NCBI RefSeq assembly: GCF_003217325.1
Contig: NZ_QJTI01000015.1
Location: 1 to 64,000, forward strand
Source: Rhodopseudomonas faecalis
Lineage (GTDB): Bacteria > Pseudomonadota > Alphaproteobacteria > Rhizobiales > Xanthobacteraceae
Reading direction: 5' to 3'
DNA: 64,000 nt
The position numbers and the translations under genes were made by a program. This document shows, piece by piece, positions 36,202 to 44,637 of the stretch. The notes under the pieces were generated by a model. It saw nothing but the letters and a program-made list of their open reading frames with translations. It did no database searches and was not told where the DNA came from. Each line of letters begins with the position of its first letter. The stretch's first letter is position 1.

Positions 36202-37743
36202 TCAGCTTTTCGGCTTGGACTCGGGCGCCGGCTTGGCGTCGGTAGTATTGGCCTTCGGTGCCGGCTTGGCGGCCTTCGGTTTATCGGCAGCGGGCTTGTC
36301 GGCGGCCGGTTTGGCAGCGCTCAGTGCCGGCTTGACGGCGCCGGCAGCGGGGCGGGGCGCTTGTTTCGGCGCGGCGGCCGGTTTGGCGACGCTGGTCTTC
36401 GGATCAAGCGTCACCGATTTGCGGCCATCGGGCTTCGTGCCGACCTTGGTGTCGGCGGCGGAGCTGGCTGTGGGCTTAGCGGACTTGTCAGTCGCGGCGT
36501 GTTGTTTCTTGCTACGCGGCTTGGGCGCGGGCTTTGCGCTATCGGCTTCGACCGCTGCAATGAGCGCGGCGCCGCTCTTTTTCGGTCCGGTGTAAACCAC
36601 CACCGGTTCGGTCGGCGCTGGTGCCGCGGCCAGCATATCGACCGGGCGCAGCGACGGCGTCTGTAGTCCGGAGAAGAACGACATCGTGGCGTTGCCGGCG
36701 TTCTGCTCACTGGCCATCAGGTCTTCCGGCGACTCATCGGATGCCGGACGCTTGCGCTTCGGTCCGCATACCTCGTCGCGCAGATTGGGCGGCATGGCAT
36801 CGATCGGCGCGAGATTATCAACGGTGCCGAGTGCCGGTTGCAGCCAGGTCAGCGAATTGCTGGAAAAACCGCGATCGAGCAGTTGAATCGCCTTGATGGC
36901 GCGGGCCTGCGACGACGATGCGCCGAGCACCACCGCGATCAGGCGGCGGCCGTCGCGCGTTGCCGAGGCAACGAGATTGAAGCCGGACGCGCAGATGAAG
37001 CCGGTCTTCATGCCGTCGGCGCCCGGATAGCGGCCGATCAGCCGATTGAAATTCGGGGTGACGCGCTTGCCGAAACGGATCGCGGGAATATGCACGAAGT
37101 ACTCATACTCCGGCATGTCGCGAATGATGGCGCGCGCCAGGATCGCAAGGTCGCGCGCCGAGGTCACCTGACCTTCGGCGGGCAGGCCGTTGGGATTGAC
37201 GTAGTGGGTCTGCGTCATACCGAGCCGCTGGGCGGTGAGGTTCATCTCCTCGGAAAAAGCGTCGATCGAGCCGGATACGCCCTCGGCCAGCACCACCGCC
37301 ATGTCGTTGGCGGACTTCACCATCATCATCTTCAGCGCGTTATCGACGGTGACCTGGGTGCCGGCGCGGAACCCCATCTTCGAGGGCGCCTCAGCCGCCG
37401 CGGTCGGCGACACTGTGAACACGCTGTCGAGCGTGATGCGTCCTTCCTTGACCGCCTTGAGCGTGACGTAGGTCGTCATCAGCTTGGTGACCGAGGCGGG
37501 ATACCACGGATAGGTCGCGTTCTCGGCATGCAGCACCTTGCCGCTGTCGGCTTCCACCAGCAGCAGCGCTTCGGCGTCCGCGTTGTGCGGCGCCGCGGTG
37601 GCGAGCATGGCCACTGCGAGTGCGGCAAATAGTTTCAGCGGCGATGCGCGAAGCGCGAATGGAGCAAATTGCACGATCCGATTCCGGTCCTTGGCAGCCC
37701 ATCGGGCTGCGGTTCCTGTCGGTTGGTGGGTGTTCCAGCGCAT
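36202..37743 (-). CDS. D-alanyl-D-alanine carboxypeptidase with long Ala/Lys/Pro tail
   Basis: 513 residues, penicillin-binding serine peptidase of the DacA/DacF type that trims peptidoglycan stem peptides in the periplasm. Signal/anchor hydrophobic segment about 36-57 (ending APHNADA). Catalytic motifs: SVTK at 84-87 (Ser84), SAN at 144-146, KTG at 246-248. The catalytic domain ends near residue 310. The rest (about 390-513) is an unusual low-complexity tail of repeated AKPA/ADKP units rich in Lys, suited to binding acidic wall polymers. Hydrophobic anchoring at the C terminus, typical of DacA, is absent. Confidence 0.9.
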   Translation of the reverse strand: MRWNTHQPTGTAARWAAKDRNRIVQFAPFALRASPLKLFAALAVAMLATAAPHNADAEALLLVEADSGKVLHAENATYPWYPASVTKLMTTYVTLKAVKEGRITLDSVFTVSPTAAAEAPSKMGFRAGTQVTVDNALKMMMVKSANDMAVVLAEGVSGSIDAFSEEMNLTAQRLGMTQTHYVNPNGLPAEGQVTSARDLAILARAIIRDMPEYEYFVHIPAIRFGKRVTPNFNRLIGRYPGADGMKTGFICASGFNLVASATRDGRRLIAVVLGASSSQARAIKAIQLLDRGFSSNSLTWLQPALGTVDNLAPIDAMPPNLRDEVCGPKRKRPASDESPEDLMASEQNAGNATMSFFSGLQTPSLRPVDMLAAAPAPTEPVVVYTGPKKSGAALIAAVEADSAKPAPKPRSKKQHAATDKSAKPTASSAADTKVGTKPDGRKSVTLDPKTSVAKPAAAPKQAPRPAAGAVKPALSAAKPAADKPAADKPKAAKPAPKANTTDAKPAPESKPKS

Positions 37744-37869
37744 GGCGCCGCGAAACGGCGGGCGCTGCCCAACCTATACTGGCTTCCGGTTCCAGAACAG
37801 GGCTTGGCGCGGGTTATTCAGCGATGAAAGGGGCCAAAATTCGACCATTGGCATAATCGCGATGGCAGC

Positions 37870-39678
37870 TTACCGCGGCTCGGCATCCTCATCGCGCGCT
37901 GCCGCGACGGCGGTACGGGATTCGTCCTGCGCCATATATTGCGCGCGGGCGAGCTCGGCGAAGGTACCGCGCCGCGCCAGCAATTCGTCGAAACTACCGC
38001 TCTCGATCACCTTGCCATTGTCGAACACCAAAATTCGCGTGGCGTGGCGGATGGTCGACAGCCGGTGCGCGATCACGAAAGTGGTGCGGCCTTTCATCAC
38101 TTCATCGAGCGCCAGGCTGACCTTGGCTTCGGTGACCGCGTCGAGCGCGCTGGTGGCTTCGTCGAGGATCAGGATCGGCGGGTTCTTGAGCAGTGCGCGC
38201 GCGATCGACAGCCGCTGCCGTTCGCCGCCGGACAGCATGCGGCCGCGCTCGCCGGCGCTGGTGTCGAATTTCTGATCGCTGCGTTCGATGAAGTCCAAGG
38301 CCTGCGCGCGCAGCGCTGCCAGTCGCAGTTCCTCGTCGCTGGCATCGGGTTTGCCGACCCGCAGATTGTCGGCGATGGTGCGGTCGAACAGCAGCGCTTC
38401 CTGGAACACCACGCCGATATTGCGGCGCAGCCCGGCGAGCGTGAAGCTGCGGATGTCGGCGCCGTCGATCTTCACTGAGCCCGATTGCGGATCGAAGGCG
38501 CGGTGCAGCAGCGCGATCGCGGTCGATTTGCCGGCGCCGGTGGCGCCGACCAGCGCGATGGTGTCGCCGGGCTCGGCGACGAAACTGAGGTCTTCGACCG
38601 CAGGGCGCTTGCCGTCATAGGAGAACGACACGTTGTCGAATTCGACGCGCCCTTTCAGCCGTCCCGGATCGACCGCGTCGGGGCGGTCGCGCACCGTCGG
38701 CACCGCGTCGAGTATGTTGATGAATTCCTGCAGCCGTGGCGCTTCCATGAACACGCTGTTGATGAAGCCGACCACCTGTTCCAGCTTCTGGATCAGCATG
38801 GTGGCGAACGACACGAACATCACGATTTCGCCGACGCTGGACAGGCCGCGCTCGTGCAGCGCGATGCCGACCGCGAAGATCGCCAGCACGGTGATGGTGG
38901 TGGAAGCACGGGTGATCACCGTGATCGCGGCCCACCACGACAGCACCGGCATCTGCATCGCCAGCAGCTTATCGGCGACAAAGCGCAGACCCTGCACCTC
39001 GGCGTCGATCCGCACAAAACTCTGCACCAAGGCGATGTTGCCGAGCGCGTCGGAGGCGCGCGCCGACAGCGCGCTGTAGCTGTCTTCGACCGCGCCCTGC
39101 ATCGCATAGGTTTTGCGCACCACCAGCGTGGTCAGCACCGTGAACACAATGCACAGCGCAAACAGCAGCAGCGCCAGCCGCCAGTTGAGATACAGCGACA
39201 GCGGCAGCAGCACCACCAGCGACAGGATCGCGGCAAAATGCTCGCGGAAAAAGCCGAGCCACAGCCGCCACAAGGCATCGGTGCCCTGCAGCATCACCTT
39301 CATCAGCCGACCAGAATGAATGCCGGTGTGATAGGTGAGCGGCAATTGCAGCACATGCTCGAAATAATCGGTGAGCACCGCCTGGCGCTGGCGATGGGCA
39401 AGCCGGTCGGCATGCAGCGCCACCGCCGCGCTACAGCCGATGGTGAACAGCCCGAACACCGCCCAGGCCAGCAGCAGCGGCCAGGGTGACTGCGATTGGG
39501 CCGCCATCGCGCCGGTCGACAGATTGCCGGACAGCACGTCGATGATGCGGCCAAACAGCACAGGCTCGGCGAATTGTGCGGCTGCGAGCAGCAGATTGGC
39601 GCCCGCCAGCACCCAGCCAAGCAGCGCTTCCTTGCCGAGCAGCAGCAGCACGCGGGCGTAGAGTCGAAGCATGGGCAT
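37870..39678 (-). CDS. ABC exporter, cyclic beta-glucan (NdvA) type
   Basis: 602 residues: six-helix membrane domain (about 1-320) fused to an ATPase. Walker A is GATGAGKST, the signature [16 protein letters not shown], Walker [13 protein letters not shown], and the H-loop IAHRLST. The membrane part ([45 protein letters not shown], [16 protein letters not shown], [15 protein letters not shown]) resembles rhizobial NdvA, which exports cyclic beta-1,2-glucan to the periplasm, so NdvA/ChvA-like is the best guess. No glucan synthase gene (ndvB) is nearby. Other lipid or polysaccharide substrates are possible. Confidence 0.85.
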   Translation of the reverse strand: MPMLRLYARVLLLLGKEALLGWVLAGANLLLAAAQFAEPVLFGRIIDVLSGNLSTGAMAAQSQSPWPLLLAWAVFGLFTIGCSAAVALHADRLAHRQRQAVLTDYFEHVLQLPLTYHTGIHSGRLMKVMLQGTDALWRLWLGFFREHFAAILSLVVLLPLSLYLNWRLALLLFALCIVFTVLTTLVVRKTYAMQGAVEDSYSALSARASDALGNIALVQSFVRIDAEVQGLRFVADKLLAMQMPVLSWWAAITVITRASTTITVLAIFAVGIALHERGLSSVGEIVMFVSFATMLIQKLEQVVGFINSVFMEAPRLQEFINILDAVPTVRDRPDAVDPGRLKGRVEFDNVSFSYDGKRPAVEDLSFVAEPGDTIALVGATGAGKSTAIALLHRAFDPQSGSVKIDGADIRSFTLAGLRRNIGVVFQEALLFDRTIADNLRVGKPDASDEELRLAALRAQALDFIERSDQKFDTSAGERGRMLSGGERQRLSIARALLKNPPILILDEATSALDAVTEAKVSLALDEVMKGRTTFVIAHRLSTIRHATRILVFDNGKVIESGSFDELLARRGTFAELARAQYMAQDESRTAVAAARDEDAEPR

Positions 39679-40017
39679 AGGCGCTCGCTCGGCGGAACCA
39701 ACGCGCTATCGATAGAGCATTTTGCGGCGACACGGAATGCGGTTCCGTCGCTCGCACGGCGGGTGGCTGCGTGGTCGCGGCAATGTCAACGAGGCGGTGG
39801 TTGCGTACGCAGGCCAATGCGCTAACGGTATAGCTAGTTGGCCCAAGGCTTGAGAATCATGACTCGATCTCCTACCTTAAGCCCTTGATACAGCCAGCAG
39901 AATGGGGCGCGATAACTGTACTGATCAGGTGGACCGAACCGCTAACCGATCCTCTTGTTGCAACAATCTCAGCTTTATTAGCGATACCCTGGCTTCATCA
40001 GGTCGTGATGCCGCGGG
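39679..40017. other. intergenic region before the nuo operon (339 bases to the FixK box)
   Basis: No supported gene or repeat. A leftward promoter for the ABC exporter should lie at its left end. The right end leads into the FixK box at 40018. Confidence 0.35.
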
Positions 40018-40031
40018 TTGATTGGGGTCAA
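40018..40031 (+). promoter_or_regulatory. perfect FixK/FNR-type box upstream of nuoA
   Basis: TTGA-TTGGGG-TCAA. Centre at 40024.5; a class II promoter would start near 40066. That lies downstream of ATG 40055 and upstream of TTG 40133, so the box helps decide the nuoA start. Confidence 0.85.
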
Positions 40032-40132
40032 CTGGAGCTCGTCGTCGCCGTGGCATGTCAGCCACGCATCTCTCAATCCCCTGTGTGGCCGTTGCCGCGG
40101 CGCAGAGCGGGCAGGCGTTTGGAGCTTTGCCG

Positions 40133-40528
40133 TTGGGTGATTTCCTGTTTCCGATTGCCCCCGGCGCAGCGCTGGCGATTCATGTTGCGCTGTCGGCCGG
40201 CATCGTTGCCGCCATTGTGGTGGTGGCAGCTTGGCTGCGCGAAAAGCGCGCCGGGGCGCGGCCCGACGTTCCCTATGAAAGCGGCATTCTGCCCGCGGCG
40301 CCGCCGCAGGGACCACAGAACGCGCCCTACTTCCTGATCGCTGCGCTGTTCGTGATCTTCGATATGGAAGCGGCGATCCTGTTCGCCTGGGCGGTGGCGG
40401 CGCGCGATGCCGGCTGGCTCGGCCTTGCTGAAGCGGCGATTTTCATCGGCGTGCTGCTGCTGGCCTTGATCTATCTGTGGGTCGATGGTGCGCTCGATTG
40501 GGGTGGGCCGAGGCAGCGCAAGAAATGA
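40133..40528 (+). CDS. nuoA: NADH-quinone oxidoreductase subunit A
   Basis: Membrane subunit of complex I next to the quinone channel. Three helices (about 12-35, 66-86, 95-115) with the conserved loop DVPYESGI and [15 protein letters not shown]. The start is TTG 40133, for three reasons seen in the sequence. GGAG (40121-40124) lies 8 bases upstream. The distance to VPYESGI (about 45 residues) equals E. coli NuoA. The FixK box would place the transcript start after the alternative ATG 40055. If ATG 40055 were used, 26 extra residues would be added. Overlaps nuoB by ATGA. Confidence 0.88.
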   Translation: MGDFLFPIAPGAALAIHVALSAGIVAAIVVVAAWLREKRAGARPDVPYESGILPAAPPQGPQNAPYFLIAALFVIFDMEAAILFAWAVAARDAGWLGLAEAAIFIGVLLLALIYLWVDGALDWGGPRQRKK

Positions 40529-41142
40529 GCTACGAATTGCAGCGTCCCGGCGCGGAAATGCCGGTCGAAGAACAGATGGCGCTCACCAGCCTGTTCACGC
40601 GCCTTGAGGATCTGGTGGCGTGGTCGCGCAAGCACAGTCTGTGGCCGTTCAATTTCGGGCTGTCGTGCTGCTATGTCGAACAGGTCTCGGCGCTGACGCC
40701 GGTGTTCGATCAGGCGCGCTTTGGCGCCGAAGTGATCCGCGCCTCGCCGCGCCAGGCCGACCTCTTGGTGGTGTCAGGCACGGTGTTTCACAAGATGGCG
40801 GCGCCGCTGCTGCGGCTCTATGAGCAGATGCGCGCGCCGCGCTGGGTGATTTCGATGGGCGCCTGCGCCAATTCTGGCGGCATGTACGACGTGTATTCGG
40901 TGGTGCAGGGCGTCGATAGCATTCTGCCGGTCGATGTTTACATTCCCGGCTGTCCGCCGCGCCCGGAAGCGGTGCTCGATGCCTTGATGCTGTTGCAGCA
41001 GCAGGTCGGCGCGCAGCGTCGTCCGCTCGGCGTCACCGTCGGCAATGCCGCCGCGCTCGGCTTCGATGCGCCGCGCCGCCGCGACGATCGTCGCGAGCAG
41101 CGCATGGCGCAAACTCTGCTCGATCCCCCGGAGAAGCTGTGA
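40525..41142 (+). CDS. nuoB: NADH-quinone oxidoreductase subunit B
   Basis: 205 residues. Peripheral subunit carrying the terminal [4Fe-4S] cluster N2 that reduces quinone. Ligand cysteines: the tandem pair in LSCCYVEQ, one in [11 protein letters not shown] and one in IPGCPPRPE. The C-terminal extension (about 40 residues after LLQQQ) is charged. Translationally coupled to nuoA (ATGA) and nuoC/D (GTGA). Confidence 0.96.
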   Translation: MSYELQRPGAEMPVEEQMALTSLFTRLEDLVAWSRKHSLWPFNFGLSCCYVEQVSALTPVFDQARFGAEVIRASPRQADLLVVSGTVFHKMAAPLLRLYEQMRAPRWVISMGACANSGGMYDVYSVVQGVDSILPVDVYIPGCPPRPEAVLDALMLLQQQVGAQRRPLGVTVGNAAALGFDAPRRRDDRREQRMAQTLLDPPEKL

Positions 41143-42884
41143 CCGCCGCCGAGCTCGTCAAACACCTCGGCGCGCGCTTTGGTCAGGGCGTTCTGGGCGA
41201 ACAGCTGACCAAGGATTCGTTCCCGACGGTGTGGATCAGGCCGGAGATCGCTCCGGCCGTGCATCGCTTTCTCAAGAGCGAGATCGCGAGGCCGTTTTCG
41301 CTGCTCGCCGATCTGTGGGCGATCGACGAGACCGCGCGCCGCCATCGCGAGGGCCAGCCGCCGTCCGGCGTCACCATCGCCAGCCATCTGGTGTCGCTCG
41401 ATCGCAATCTCGACATCTGTCTCAAAGTGCCGCTCGACGCGCAGCAGCCGCGCGCGCATTCGATCGCGCATGTCTATCCGAACGCGGATTGGTATGAGCG
41501 CGAGGCGTATGATCTGTTCGGCGTCCAGTTTGAAGGCCGCAAGGACCATCGCCGCATTCTGCTGCCGCCGTTGTGGGAAGGCCATCCGCTGCGCAAGGAT
41601 CAGCCGGTGCGCGCCACCGAGCGGCCGCCCTTCGTGATGACGCAGGCGCAGTTCGATGCCGAGGAGCGGGCGCTCGCGGTCGATCCGCAGGCGCTCGACC
41701 TGCCGACCGAGCGCGACGGCCTCGAACTGATGATCCTCAATTACGGCCCGCACAGCATGGCGACGCACGGCGTGTTTCGCATCGTGCTGGCGCTGGACGG
41801 TGAGGAGATCGTCGCGGCGCGGCCGGATATCGGCTTCCATCATCGCGGCGCCGAGAAGATCGCCGAGCGGCAGAGCTGGCATCAGTTCATCCCTTATACC
41901 GACCGCATCGATTATCTCGGCGGCTTGATGGGGGAGCTGCCCTATCTGCAGGCGGTGGAGCGGCTGTGCGGCATCACCGTGCCGGACCGCGCCAAAACCA
42001 TCCGCATCATGCTCGCCGAGTTTTTCCGCATCATGAACCATCTGCTGTTCTACGGCACGATGGCGCAGGATTGTGGGGCGATGTCGCCGGTGTTTTACAT
42101 GTTCACCGACCGCGAACGCGCTTACCGGGTGATCGAAGCGGTCACCGGCGCACGCATGCATCCCGGCTGGTTCCGGATCGGCGGCGTCGCGGCCGATCTG
42201 CCGGAAGGCTGGGAGCGGCTGGTGCGCGAGTTTCTCGACTGGATGCCGTCGCGGCTCGATGATTATGCCGGCATGGTGCTCGGCAATGAAATCTTCCGCG
42301 GCCGCACGGTCGGCATCGCCGCCTATGACACCGCGACCGCGCTGGAATGGGGCATCACCGGCCCGGGGCTGCGCGCCACCGGCTGCGGCTTCGATATCCG
42401 CAAGGCGCGACCTTACGGCGGCTATGAGAATTTCGAGTTCGAGGTGCCGACCGGCGTTCATGGCGATTGCTATGATCGCGTGCTGGTGCGTGTCGAGGAA
42501 ATCCGGCAATCGCTGCGCATCATCCGGCAGTGCCTCGATCACATGCCGTCCGGGCCGATCAAGGCCGATCATCCTTTGACCACGCCGCCGCCGCGCGAGC
42601 GCATGCTGCATGACATCGATACCTTGATCCACCATTTCGTCGGCGTCAGCTGGGGGCCGGTGGTGCCGGTCGGCGAAGCGACCGGCCAGATCGAGACCGC
42701 GCGCGGCTTGACGCAATATTCGCTGATCTCAGATGGCACCACCACGAGCTATCGCACCAGGATCAGGACGCCGTCGTTCACCCATCTGCAATCGGTGGCG
42801 GCGATCGCGCCCGGGCTGACGGTGGCCGACCTCGTCGCCTATCTCGGCAGCATTGACTACGTGATGTCGGACGTCGACCGATGA
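41139..42884 (+). CDS. nuoCD: NADH-quinone oxidoreductase fused subunit C/D
   Basis: 581 residues: NuoC domain (about 1-180, signature [33 protein letters not shown]) fused to NuoD (about 195-581, [31 protein letters not shown], ending [10 protein letters not shown]). NuoD forms the quinone site with NuoB. The fusion is the arrangement of E. coli and related complex I forms; other alphaproteobacterial complex I operons have separate nuoC and nuoD. GTG start overlapping nuoB. Confidence 0.97.
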   Translation: MTAAELVKHLGARFGQGVLGEQLTKDSFPTVWIRPEIAPAVHRFLKSEIARPFSLLADLWAIDETARRHREGQPPSGVTIASHLVSLDRNLDICLKVPLDAQQPRAHSIAHVYPNADWYEREAYDLFGVQFEGRKDHRRILLPPLWEGHPLRKDQPVRATERPPFVMTQAQFDAEERALAVDPQALDLPTERDGLELMILNYGPHSMATHGVFRIVLALDGEEIVAARPDIGFHHRGAEKIAERQSWHQFIPYTDRIDYLGGLMGELPYLQAVERLCGITVPDRAKTIRIMLAEFFRIMNHLLFYGTMAQDCGAMSPVFYMFTDRERAYRVIEAVTGARMHPGWFRIGGVAADLPEGWERLVREFLDWMPSRLDDYAGMVLGNEIFRGRTVGIAAYDTATALEWGITGPGLRATGCGFDIRKARPYGGYENFEFEVPTGVHGDCYDRVLVRVEEIRQSLRIIRQCLDHMPSGPIKADHPLTTPPPRERMLHDIDTLIHHFVGVSWGPVVPVGEATGQIETARGLTQYSLISDGTTTSYRTRIRTPSFTHLQSVAAIAPGLTVADLVAYLGSIDYVMSDVDR

Positions 42885-43354
42885 CCCTGAAAGCTGAAAC
42901 CATACAGGCGATCCGCACCGCCGCGCATCATCACGGCGGCGCCAAGGCGGCGATGCTGGAAGCGCTCAAGCTGGTGCAGGCGGCCGAAGGCTGGGTGTCG
43001 GATGCGCATCTCGCGGAAGCCGCGGCCACGCTTGGCGTCACCACCGCTGAACTCGACAGCCTCGCCACCTTCTACAGCCACATCTTCCGTTCGCCGGTCG
43101 GCGAAACGGTGATCCTGCTGTGCGATGGCCTGAGCTGCTATCTGAACGGTGCCGACGATGTGCGCGACGCCGTGCAGCAGAAGCTCGGCATCGGCTTTGG
43201 CGAAACCACGCCGGACGGCAAGTTCACGCTGCTCAATGTCTGCTGCATCGGCGGCTGCGACCGCGCGCCGGCGGCGCTGCTGGGGCCAGACCGCAAGCTG
43301 GTCGGGCCATTGTCGGCCGATCAGCTCGACCAACTGATCGAGGCGGCGCAATGA
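42881..43354 (+). CDS. nuoE: NADH-quinone oxidoreductase subunit E
   Basis: 157 residues, thioredoxin-like [2Fe-2S] protein of the NADH-oxidising module (cluster N1a). Ligands are in CDGLSC and CCIGGC. N-terminal helical bundle [26 protein letters not shown] overlaps on both sides. Confidence 0.96.
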   Translation: MTLKAETIQAIRTAAHHHGGAKAAMLEALKLVQAAEGWVSDAHLAEAAATLGVTTAELDSLATFYSHIFRSPVGETVILLCDGLSCYLNGADDVRDAVQQKLGIGFGETTPDGKFTLLNVCCIGGCDRAPAALLGPDRKLVGPLSADQLDQLIEAAQ

Positions 43355-44637
43355 GCGAAACCCCGCTGACCTGCCGCGCCAGGCCCGACCGTAGCCCGCA
43401 CAGCTTTGCCGAGTGGCAACGGCTTGGTGGTTACGAGGCGCTGCGCCGCGCGCTCAAGGAATTGTCGCCCGATGATCTGGTGGCGCTGGTCGAATCCTCC
43501 GGCCTGCGCGGCCGCGGCGGCGCCGGCTTCCTGACCGGCACCAAATGGAAGCTGATGCGCAAGGCGGCGGCTGCCGCCGGCGAGGGGCCGCGCTATCTGT
43601 GCGTCAATGGCGATGAGATGGAGCCCGGCTCGTTCAAGGACCGGCTGCTGCTGGAAGCGCTGCCGCATCAGCTGATCGAAGGCGCGATGCTGGCCGCTTA
43701 TGCGATCGGCGCCACCGAAGTGATCCTGCTGGTGCGCGATGCCTATCGCGCTGGCGCCGCGGCGCTGAACCGCGCCATTGTCGAAATCGAATCCGCAGGC
43801 CTGCTCGGCAGCAATATTCTCGGCTCGGGCTTTTCGCTGACCATGCGGGTGCACGGCTCGGCCGGGCGCTACATCGTCGGCGAAGAAACCGCGCTGATCT
43901 CGGCGATCGAGGGCGATCGTCCGGTGCCGCGCGCCCGCCCGCCTTACCCGGCGCAGAGCGGGCTGTGGGGCCGGCCGACCATCGTCAACAATGTCGAGAC
44001 GCTGTCCTGCGTGCCGCTGATCGTGCAGCACGGCGCCGACTGGTTCCGCGGCCTGTCGCGCACCGAGGAAGGCGGCACCAAGCTTTATGGCGTGTCCGGC
44101 CGCGTCAATCGTCCGATGCTGATCGAGGCGCCGATGGGCACGACCGCGCGCGAACTGATCGAGCGCTGCGGCGGCATCCGTGACGGCCGCCGGCTACGCG
44201 CGTTCCAGCCCGGTGGCGGTGCCACCGCGTTTCTGGAAGAAGCCGAACTCGATGTGCCGATGGATTTCGGCCATCTGAAAAAGGCCGGCAGCGCGCTCGG
44301 CACCGGCGCATTGATCGTGCTCGACGAAACCTCGTGCCCGGTGGCGTCGATCGCGCGTCACGCGCGGTTCTATGCCCGCGAAAGCTGCGGATTGTGTACG
44401 CCGTGCCGCGACGGCCTGCCGTGGGTATCAAAACTGCTCGATCAGCTCGAAGCCGGGCAGGGCACTGCCGCAACGCTCGAGCTGCTACAGATGCATGTTG
44501 ATCTGGCTGGTCCCTCGGGGCGCAGTTTCTGCGATCTGATGACCGGCGCAATGACGCCGGTGCGCAGCGGGCTTGAACGCTTTGCTGATGTTTTTGCCGC
44601 ACATCTTGCGGGCCATTGTCCGGTGGGGCGCGCATGA
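43351..44637 (+). CDS. nuoF: NADH-quinone oxidoreductase subunit F
   Basis: 428 residues; binds NADH and FMN and carries [4Fe-4S] cluster N3. GLRGRGGAGFLTGTKW is the NADH/FMN glycine loop. CVNGDEMEPGSFKDR and HGSAGRYIVGEETALISAIEG are FMN contacts. ESCGLCTPCRDG plus a later Cys bind N3. ATG 43351 chosen by the ATGA coupling with nuoE. Confidence 0.97.
   Translation: MSETPLTCRARPDRSPHSFAEWQRLGGYEALRRALKELSPDDLVALVESSGLRGRGGAGFLTGTKWKLMRKAAAAAGEGPRYLCVNGDEMEPGSFKDRLLLEALPHQLIEGAMLAAYAIGATEVILLVRDAYRAGAAALNRAIVEIESAGLLGSNILGSGFSLTMRVHGSAGRYIVGEETALISAIEGDRPVPRARPPYPAQSGLWGRPTIVNNVETLSCVPLIVQHGADWFRGLSRTEEGGTKLYGVSGRVNRPMLIEAPMGTTARELIERCGGIRDGRRLRAFQPGGGATAFLEEAELDVPMDFGHLKKAGSALGTGALIVLDETSCPVASIARHARFYARESCGLCTPCRDGLPWVSKLLDQLEAGQGTAATLELLQMHVDLAGPSGRSFCDLMTGAMTPVRSGLERFADVFAAHLAGHCPVGRA

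Noticed and set aside
40938-42716. 592-residue leftward open frame opposite nuoB/nuoCD
   Set aside because: Antisense shadow of well-conserved complex I genes; no recognisable domain.
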